From Verrucomicrobiota bacterium (GTDB taxonomy: Bacteria > Verrucomicrobiota > Verrucomicrobiia > Verrucomicrobiales > Verrucomicrobiaceae): a DNA stretch of 64,000 nt. A program made the position numbers and the translations under genes. Location of the stretch: NCBI GenBank assembly GCA_017301975.1, contig JAFLEI010000006.1, forward strand, positions 152,703 to 216,702, given 5' to 3'. Numbering within the stretch: position 1 is the stretch's first letter; each line of letters starts with the position of its first letter. The notes under the pieces were generated by a model, which saw only the letters and a program-made list of their open reading frames with translations, was not told where the DNA came from and made no database searches. Shown piece by piece: positions 61,344 through 64,000 of the stretch.

Positions 61344-63611
61344 ATGGCACAGAAACAAAATACCGCTCATGGAGCTACCGCATTGGATTGGAATAGTATT
61401 GTCGGTATAATTTTAAGCTATGAAAATTATTGGAGGTTGATGATTCTCTTGTTCATCACCGGCGTGCTGTCAGCGTTGATCATTTATGTTTACGCAAGAC
61501 CAAGTTACGAATCCACTGCTTTGATCCGGGTTAGCCAATATCTTGACAGTTCCCAGTTGGCGAAGGGAGGGGCTGCAGACTATCAGATGGTGAGATCATC
61601 GATAGGGTATGAACTCGAAAGTGAAATATTACAACTTGAAGCCGCCAAGAGTTTGGGGTTTGCAAATGAAAAAACTACTTATTATGATTTGCGAAATAAT
61701 CTCGTTCCGGTCGTTCGTGTAAGTTTCTTGGACCAGTACAATCTGGAGGTATCTGTTTTTGCTTACAGCCCGGCGGTAGTTCGTGAGTTTGCCAAGGCAC
61801 TTGCCGAAGTATACGAATCTAATAAGGTTAAGCTGAGGAACGAATTTCGAGATAAGGCAATCAAACGCTATATTGATGAGATCACCGGCGTTCGTAAAAA
61901 ATTATCTGATCAGTTGGACACTCGTTTGAAATTCGAGGAAGAAAGCGCCTTGGCCGGCGCCCAGATTGAATTGGAGAGGCTCAGCAATGTCCCCGTCGAA
62001 CTCGTGCGCTTACGCTATCGGACCGAGGAGATGGAGCGAATCAGGGATGTTCTTGAAAAAAGACAGGCGGCTCTGGGGGTTATCGGGCAACTGGCGCTGC
62101 TTACCAGTTTGCCGACGGCTCCCCCCTCTGCAGACCCTCTGAAATCGGGCAGCATCGTCAGGAATTCGGGTTCAATGGGGCCATTCAATTTTACTAATCC
62201 CGCCCAAGGCAAGATTGTAACACAGGTCGTGGTTCAGCCTGACATGGTAGAAGGCATTGAGTCATGGCGTGATCTAGAGAAAAGGAAGCGTGTCTTGGAA
62301 GAAAAAACACGGATCACTCGTGCCAAGTTTCTCGAAGATCATCCCGAGATGCTCAAATTGAAGGAAGAACTTTACGAGGTTTCATCTGCCCTCGACCTGG
62401 AACTCGAGGTGGCCCGCAAAGCATTTGAACTGGAATATGCCAGGTGCAAGGAGCAGGTGCTGGAACTGGAGGCCAAGATGCCGGATTACCATAAAGCAAC
62501 GAAAAATTTTGATGATAAAAAGATGGGTTATGACTTGATGAAAAAAGGCCAGTTGGCCTGGGATAATGCGTATGAACAGCTCAGTAAACAGATTGAGGGT
62601 CTTCAACTTTCTACAGATGTTGGTAGTGTTAATCTTGAGTTTCGCGGCTTTGTTAACATTAGAAGTGATCTTCCTGTTTCACCTAGTAGATACCAACTCG
62701 GCATAATTGGGTGCCTCCTCGGAATTGGACTAGCCGGTGGGGTTCCTTTTTTATTCACTAAACTCGACACCTCCATAACAAATCTTAACGAGTTTGAGAG
62801 AAGTTTGGGCCTCCATGGAATTGGTATCGTCCCGTTGGCAGATCCGGAGGTTTTGGACCAGATTAACCGTTCTCCTTCAGTAGGCTCGGCCGTTCCAAAT
62901 ACGCTTCTGGAGAATTTTCGACTGATACGAAGTAGTATCATCATCAACAAAGGGCCAAAAGATGATGCGCGGGTAATTATGGTGACCAGCGCACGTCCCG
63001 GCGAGGGTAAAACCACACTCGCAACGAACATTGGCTGGGCTTTCTCATCTATGGGTGAAAAAACATTGGTTATTGATTGCGATCTGAGGCGGGGACGTGT
63101 TCACCAAGTTGGTGGCGTTTCTAACGAGGTTGGGCTGACTAGCTTGTTAACCAGCAAAGCCAAATTGGAAGAATGTCTCCAACGATCCACTGCGGACAAC
63201 TTATGGCTGATAACGCGCGGGCCGGTTATTTCTGGTACGACAGAGCTTCTAAATGCCCACGTCTTTTCGGAACTTCTGGTTGAACTCAAGGGACGCTTTG
63301 ATCGCATCGTGATTGATTCACCCCCAGTGCTGGGATTGAGTGAAACAGCATTTTTACAGAGGCATGCCGATGGAGTGGTTCTAGTCATCAAGTCAAATGC
63401 CACATCGAGGGGGGACGTTAAGGATGCTTTTAATCTTATTGGAAAACTAGGAGCTCATTTTTATGGCTTTGTACTTAACCAAGTCGACTTCTCGAAGCGT
63501 GCAAATCACTATCACTATTACTATTATTCTGCGAGCTACTATGAAGCTAACTGGGAGGATGAAAGCCCCTCGAGCTTGAATGCTTCCTCGTCAGATTCTC
63601 AATATTCTTGA
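61344..63611 (+). CDS. Wzc-like polysaccharide co-polymerase/BY-kinase
   Basis: A 755-aa protein with the Wzz chain-length domain flanked by membrane helices at about 30-50 and 452-472 (preceded by PVSPSR), a periplasmic coiled-coil-rich region (190-430), then a cytoplasmic bacterial tyrosine kinase. Walker A is VTSARPGEGKTT (548-558), Walker A' LVIDCDLRRGRV (575-586) and Walker B FDRIVIDSPPVLGL (652-664). A Tyr cluster (Tyr723, 725-728, 732-733) near the C-terminus is the autophosphorylation tail. It should govern chain length and export through the Wza-like channel. No separate Wzb phosphatase is in the window. Confidence 0.95.
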   Translation: MAQKQNTAHGATALDWNSIVGIILSYENYWRLMILLFITGVLSALIIYVYARPSYESTALIRVSQYLDSSQLAKGGAADYQMVRSSIGYELESEILQLEAAKSLGFANEKTTYYDLRNNLVPVVRVSFLDQYNLEVSVFAYSPAVVREFAKALAEVYESNKVKLRNEFRDKAIKRYIDEITGVRKKLSDQLDTRLKFEEESALAGAQIELERLSNVPVELVRLRYRTEEMERIRDVLEKRQAALGVIGQLALLTSLPTAPPSADPLKSGSIVRNSGSMGPFNFTNPAQGKIVTQVVVQPDMVEGIESWRDLEKRKRVLEEKTRITRAKFLEDHPEMLKLKEELYEVSSALDLELEVARKAFELEYARCKEQVLELEAKMPDYHKATKNFDDKKMGYDLMKKGQLAWDNAYEQLSKQIEGLQLSTDVGSVNLEFRGFVNIRSDLPVSPSRYQLGIIGCLLGIGLAGGVPFLFTKLDTSITNLNEFERSLGLHGIGIVPLADPEVLDQINRSPSVGSAVPNTLLENFRLIRSSIIINKGPKDDARVIMVTSARPGEGKTTLATNIGWAFSSMGEKTLVIDCDLRRGRVHQVGGVSNEVGLTSLLTSKAKLEECLQRSTADNLWLITRGPVISGTTELLNAHVFSELLVELKGRFDRIVIDSPPVLGLSETAFLQRHADGVVLVIKSNATSRGDVKDAFNLIGKLGAHFYGFVLNQVDFSKRANHYHYYYYSASYYEANWEDESPSSLNASSSDSQYS

Positions 63612-63644
63612 TATAGGCATTGTTTTCGAAGATCATAGATTGAG

Positions 63645-63688
63645 GTGGACCCCGTTCTTCTGTCAGGATTGCGGGAAGTTAAGCTATG
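63645..63688 (+). repeat. Insertion-sequence-end-like direct repeat, right copy
   Basis: GTGGACCCCGTTCTTCTGTC followed by GATTGCGGGAAGTTAAGCTA aligns block by block with 56728-56771, in the same orientation. It begins 34 bp after the stop of the Wzc-like gene. It may be the end of a former IS3-type element, since no transposase fragment is seen on this side, or a site at which such elements inserted. Together the two copies bracket the export operon. Confidence 0.6.
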
Positions 63689-63773
63689 ACGCCCGCGCCT
63701 TAGAGTGGTGAGTTCTTCAAGAGCGCCGGAATCTTTGAGTATTCATAGAATCATGCCCATCAGTCGTTAGCGT

Positions 63774-63923
63774 GTTAGCGTCACGCCAAGCTCCTCTGCT
63801 TTGAGGTTGCGTTGGCACTTGGATCGTTAGCGTCACACCCAGCACCTCTGTTAGCGTCACACCCAGCACCTCTGTTAGCGTCACACCCAGCACCTCTGAT
63901 TTGAGGTTGCGTTTGAACTTGGA
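63774..63923 (+). repeat. 24-bp tandem repeats inside a longer direct repeat
   Basis: Three perfect head-to-tail copies of a 24-bp unit, GTTAGCGTCACACCCAGCAC plus CTCT, occupy 63826-63849, 63850-63873 and 63874-63897. A diverged copy (GCCAAGCTC replacing ACCCAGCAC) is at 63774-63797. The first and last copies are each followed by a TTTGAGGTTGCGTT-type sequence and CTTGGATCG, so a longer unit of about 52 bp is itself duplicated and the 24-bp core expanded in one of them. On the minus strand one frame reads a repeated EVLGVTLT octapeptide. Confidence 0.85.
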
Positions 63924-63926
63924 TCG

Positions 63927-64000
63927 CTACGCGGCCCTGCGTTGAGCCGCAGGCTCCTGAGCTTTGGCCCAGGCTGCGGGTGTCACGTCTTTGATCTGCC
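63927..64000 (-). CDS. Possible 3' end of a gene entering from the right edge
   Basis: On the minus strand the last 71 bp read as an open frame with typical coding composition, QIKDVTPAAWAKAQEPAAQR then RAA and a TAG at 63927-63929. The rest of the gene would be outside the window. No family can be assigned from 23 residues. The downstream side is the 24-bp repeat array. The call is weak and based on residue composition only. Confidence 0.3.
   Translation of the reverse strand, partial: QIKDVTPAAWAKAQEPAAQRRAA

Noticed and set aside
63774..63897. CRISPR array
   Set aside because: The 24-bp copies abut directly with no spacers, and no cas genes are present.

Overview
The window is a polysaccharide biosynthesis and export region from a Gram-negative bacterium. 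I count about 56 intact or near-intact genes and at least seven gene relics. The organism looks like a member of the Verrucomicrobiota, for example a Prosthecobacter-like species; this is inference. It rests on the moderately high GC, the near absence of Shine-Dalgarno sequences before starts, a lone pseudopilin, and the family mix (GT4 enzymes, cephalosporin-hydroxylase-like and FkbH-like proteins, an outer-membrane barrel and a Wzc-type kinase). No rRNA, tRNA, CRISPR array or complete insertion sequence was recognised.

Region 1 (1-9.8 kb, minus strand) is a tightly overlapping operon mixing glycosyltransferases with signalling parts. It reads VanZ-like protein, two small ORFs, an RsbW-like ATPase, GT4, a 52-aa GT2 stub, a frameshifted GT4, a nucleotidyltransferase, a truncated GT4, a GT26 enzyme fused to two STAS domains, GT4, an acyltransferase relic and a response regulator cut by the window edge. 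A kinase-like ATPase and a glycosyltransferase carrying two STAS domains in one operon suggest partner switching wired to polymer synthesis.

Region 2 (9.9-23.6 kb) holds a YdcF-like protein, GT4 and GT2 enzymes, methyltransferases, a membrane EEP-family protein with a pseudopilin and a small lipoprotein, a GDP-mannose/UDP-glucose 6-dehydrogenase, a GT39-like membrane transferase and a UDP-GlcNAc 2-epimerase.

Region 3 (23.6-28.9 kb) is a compact plus-strand cassette: deacetylase-like protein, GNAT protein, FkbH-like HAD protein, acyl carrier protein and a MaoC-SDR fusion. It probably makes and attaches an unusual acyl group to a sugar.

Region 4 (28.9-42.5 kb) makes modified deoxysugars. It has methyltransferases, an acyltransferase, a C-methyltransferase, an RfbC-like epimerase, an NAD-dependent epimerase, a cephalosporin-hydroxylase-like protein, sugar acetyltransferases, a DegT aminotransferase, a GT2 and a Wzx-like flippase. 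An AT-rich insert at 36.3-38.8 kb is bordered by relics of duplicated genes.

Region 5 (43-56.6 kb) has a pair of paralogous GT4 genes, a 762-aa tandem GNAT protein, a serine-acetyltransferase-like protein, a polysaccharide deacetylase, an MBOAT/SGNH acetylation pair, another glycosyltransferase and an O-antigen ligase/polymerase-like protein.

Region 6 (57.3-63.6 kb) is the export module: a small membrane protein, an outer-membrane barrel, a secreted protein with an EF-hand-like loop, a Wza-like lipoprotein and a Wzc-like tyrosine kinase. It is flanked by two direct copies of a 44-bp sequence that looks like an insertion-sequence end. The window closes with 24-bp tandem repeats.
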